From: Clostridium sp. UBA1056
GTDB lineage: Bacteria > Bacillota > Clostridia > Clostridiales > Clostridiaceae
Direction of reading: 5' to 3'
Assembly (NCBI GenBank): GCA_002316385.1
Contig: DCDL01000023.1
Span: 48,808 to 64,705 of the forward strand
Length of the DNA stretch: 15,898 nucleotides
In this document: positions 13,963-15,898 of the stretch, in pieces
How the letters are laid out: each line of letters opens with the position of its first letter
Position numbering within the stretch: the stretch's first letter is position 1
Translations under genes and position numbers: made by a program
The notes under the pieces: generated by a model
Seen by the model: the letters and a program-made list of their open reading frames with translations, nothing else
The model's database searches: none
What the model was told of the DNA's origin: nothing

Positions 13963-14442
13963 ATGAGAAGAAAAGATAGGGAACTAATTAATCAAGAGGA
14001 TTATGTACAAATTTTAGACACTTGTAAAGTTTGTAGAATTGCAATGATAGATAATGGAAAGCCGTATGTTGTACCAATGAATTTTGGATATGAACTTAAA
14101 GAAGATGAACTTACATTATATCTACATTGTGCAATTGAAGGTAGAAAAATTACTGCATTAACAGCAAATAATGAAGTATGCTTTGAAATGGATTGTATGC
14201 ATGAATTAATTGAAGGCAAAACAGCCTGTGCTTATTCATACTCATACGCTAGCATCATTGGAGATGGAAAAGTAGAGTTTATTGAAGATCTACAGGAAAG
14301 AGAAAGGGCACTAGAAGCAATTATGAAGCATCAAACTGGTAAGAATAGTTTTCTATTTGAAGAAGCTATGATAAAGCGTGTTACTGTCTTTAAAATAGTA
14401 GCAACAAGCTTCACAGGAAAGTCACGTAAAAAACAAATGTAA
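13963..14442 (+). CDS. Pyridoxamine 5'-phosphate oxidase family (NimA-like) flavoprotein
   Basis: 159 aa from the ATG at 13963, which has GAGGGG at proper spacing; the ATG at 13948 overlaps that site and is less likely. The pattern is that of PNPOx split-barrel FMN proteins related to NimA nitroimidazole reductases: MRRKDREL (1-8), VCRIAMIDNGKPYVVPMNFGY (23-43), LYLHCAIEGRKI (52-63, FMN phosphate contact), VCFEMDC (72-78), YASIIGDGKVEFI (95-107), and the closing VFKIVATSFTGKSRKK. It should bind FMN as a homodimer and reduce small molecules; substrate unknown. An 84-bp gap separates it from the preceding gene; readthrough from the riboswitch transcript is possible as no terminator lies between, but it also has its own -10. 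Confidence 0.85.
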   Translation: MRRKDRELINQEDYVQILDTCKVCRIAMIDNGKPYVVPMNFGYELKEDELTLYLHCAIEGRKITALTANNEVCFEMDCMHELIEGKTACAYSYSYASIIGDGKVEFIEDLQERERALEAIMKHQTGKNSFLFEEAMIKRVTVFKIVATSFTGKSRKKQM

Positions 14443-14581
14443 TATATAAGTTTCAATAAATAAAATTCATTAATATTCTCTAGTGTAATCTGGGATTTCA
14501 AGTAAATTTAATGTAGAAACTTTATTAAAACATATATAAGAAACAAATAGATGTATAGGGGATTTAGCTATAAGCTAAAAT

Positions 14582-14622
14582 AAAAGAGGATGTCTCAAAA
14601 TATTTTGATACGTCCTCTTTTG
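14582..14622. terminator. Bidirectional terminator between convergent genes
   Basis: AAAAGAGGATGTCTCAAAAT pairs with the complementary arm ending CCTCTTTT (20-bp stem with one mismatch and one wobble, tiny loop). It ends the PNPOx-like gene on the plus strand and, read in reverse, the DUF1002 gene. The stretch 14443-14581 before it shows nothing further. Confidence 0.8.
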
Positions 14623-14715
14623 TATTTCTTAGATTATAAAACTTTAGATAATGCTTTAAATAAAGTTATTCATTACATAAAATTATCTAATGTCATTATA
14701 AATTTTATAGTAGGT

Positions 14716-15621
14716 CTAGCCTTCACTTGAATTAAAGATTGAATTGAAGAAGTCTTTAATCCAGTTGAACAACTTATCAAAGAATCCAGAATCTTTAAGT
14801 TCTTTTCCAAGAGCTGACATTTCCTCTTTGAATTTAGAAGCGCTTTTATCTAGAGTATCCTTAAGCTTAGAATAGTCTAAATCCAGGTTGTTTATATCAG
14901 ACATTAATGAAACCATATTGTCTTGAATGTTAGCACTTATATTTACATCATATTTATTTTCAACTTTCTCAACAATTTCCTTAATTTCTTTTTCACTAGA
15001 AGGCTTGTCTTTAATAACAGTTGTCTTAACTTCATTAATAATTGCAGAAGCTTCTGTATCACCAACTTCTTCAGCTAAATCTAAAGATACATCTATTTCT
15101 TTTTGAGCAGCTTGTTTATTTGATGTAGATAACTCTCCACCCATTATATTTTCAGCACCTGCTAATATTCCAGCAAGGGCTGATTCTCCTGTTACTGGGA
15201 AAGGAGCTGAAGCCATAACATCTGCATTTAATATTCCAGAAGTAATTAATGCATTAGCAAGCATATCGTTTGTTACTAGAGTTAAGTTTGAGGATGTAAC
15301 TTTTACACCAGACTCTTTTTGAAGTAACTTAACATAGGCACTTGAATACCACCCGCCTGTGAAGTTAGCTAACTCTTTTTCATCAAGACCAAATTGCTTT
15401 ATTGCCATTTTACTATCTACATATATAGCTTCAATATTGTCTGGAGCTTTAAATTGTTCCCTTAGCTGAGCTTCTTGGCTATCACTTAGATCTGAACCAA
15501 AACTTAGAATTTCACCACTTGGGTATTCACCTTTAATATCTGCAAAGGCACTTGTAGGTATAGATACACATGTGAGTATACCTAAAGCCATAGCTAATTT
15601 CTTAAAAAATTTCTTTGACAT
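14716..15621 (-). CDS. Secreted DUF1002 domain protein
   Basis: 301 aa. Residues 1-27 are a Sec signal peptide: basic MSKKFFKK, hydrophobic LAMALGILTCVSI, and cleavage after TSAFA (before D28). No lipobox or LPxTG anchor is seen, so it is exported and probably released or held loosely. The body (about 30-255) fits DUF1002 (YpuA-like): LSFGSDLSDSQEAQLREQF, GGWYSSAYVKLL (89-100), VTNDMLANALITSGILNADVMASAPFPVTGESALAGI. It continues into acidic helical segments, a likely coiled coil (LKDTLDKSASKFKEEMSALGKEL) and an amphipathic Phe/Trp-rich end (FFDKLFNWIKDFFNSIF) that could touch membrane. The minus-strand ATG has AAGGAG at good spacing. Function of the family is unknown. It is monocistronic as far as the window shows. 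Confidence 0.85.
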   Translation of the reverse strand: MSKKFFKKLAMALGILTCVSIPTSAFADIKGEYPSGEILSFGSDLSDSQEAQLREQFKAPDNIEAIYVDSKMAIKQFGLDEKELANFTGGWYSSAYVKLLQKESGVKVTSSNLTLVTNDMLANALITSGILNADVMASAPFPVTGESALAGILAGAENIMGGELSTSNKQAAQKEIDVSLDLAEEVGDTEASAIINEVKTTVIKDKPSSEKEIKEIVEKVENKYDVNISANIQDNMVSLMSDINNLDLDYSKLKDTLDKSASKFKEEMSALGKELKDSGFFDKLFNWIKDFFNSIFNSSEG

Positions 15622-15898
15622 CTTAAATTCTCCTTATACTTAGAATATAAGTATTACTACTTATAAAAGCAAGCTTACTTAAGAGTGAGTTTAGTAGATA
15701 GACATATATTCTAAAGTGTACTTAATTCAGAAGCTTGCATTCAGATATATTATCTAATAGGCAAGGATAGATATTAGATATTATAAAAGTTAAGTAGTAT
15801 ACTCTATATAATTAATTATATATATTATATTTTATATTTGTATAATATAGAATACATTTTAATAAATTTGTAAGAAATATTAGGCATCTTCAAAAAAT
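15622..15898 (-). other. Structured upstream region of the DUF1002 gene
   Basis: No gene is seen. Two hairpins lie here. The larger spans 15669-15738: GCAAGCTT (15669-15676) with AAGCTTGC (15731-15738), inner helices CTTAA and TTTAG, and a 16-nt apical loop. On the minus strand it is followed by TTTT, so it could terminate or attenuate. The second pairs 15751-15759 with 15772-15780 around a 12-nt loop. A minus-strand TATAAT at 15785-15780 could be a -10. It does not match a riboswitch class I can name. Confidence 0.45.

Overview
The window looks like chromosome of a low-GC Firmicute, most likely Clostridium sensu stricto. It is very AT-rich, prefers A/T-ending codons, has strong AGGAGG-type ribosome binding sites and compact intrinsic terminators, and encodes families common in clostridia: a FliB-type protein, DUF5692, DUF4269, DUF1002 and a cobalamin riboswitch. 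No rRNA, tRNA or CRISPR array was seen.

Layout. (1) 73-2108: a FliB-like cysteine-rich protein and a membrane protein with a J-like N-terminus lacking HPD. (2) 2109-3620: a VOC/bleomycin-resistance gene remnant, a region with competing inverted repeats, then an orphan AbiGi-family gene with its own promoter and a terminator. (3) 3536-9920: an accessory-looking block between two 25-bp direct repeats that differ at one base. It holds an unrecognised protein fused to a Vsr-like PD-(D/E)XK nuclease domain, decayed coding sequence, an unrecognised helical protein, a HIRAN-TPR-zinc finger gene broken by two in-frame TAA codons, a large serine recombinase remnant without its catalytic domain, and a PLD-like protein. 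(4) 10204-12999: a DUF5692 membrane protein, an HD-domain phosphohydrolase and a DUF4269 nucleotidyltransferase-like protein. (5) 13091-14442: a sigma-A promoter, a cobalamin riboswitch with terminator, an unrecognised 141-aa protein, and a PNPOx-like flavoprotein. (6) 14582-15898: a bidirectional terminator, a secreted DUF1002 protein on the minus strand, and its structured upstream region.

How the genes may work together. AbiGi, the nuclease fusion and the PLD-like protein suggest a worn defence or mobile island. Each intact gene has its own promoter or terminator, so they read as collected single-gene modules rather than one operon. Recombinase and HIRAN decay suggests the element can no longer move. 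The most testable novelties are the Vsr-nuclease fusion, the repeat-bounded block, and a B12 riboswitch in front of a protein not recognisable as B12-related. Functions in the block are inferred from motifs and context, not shown.
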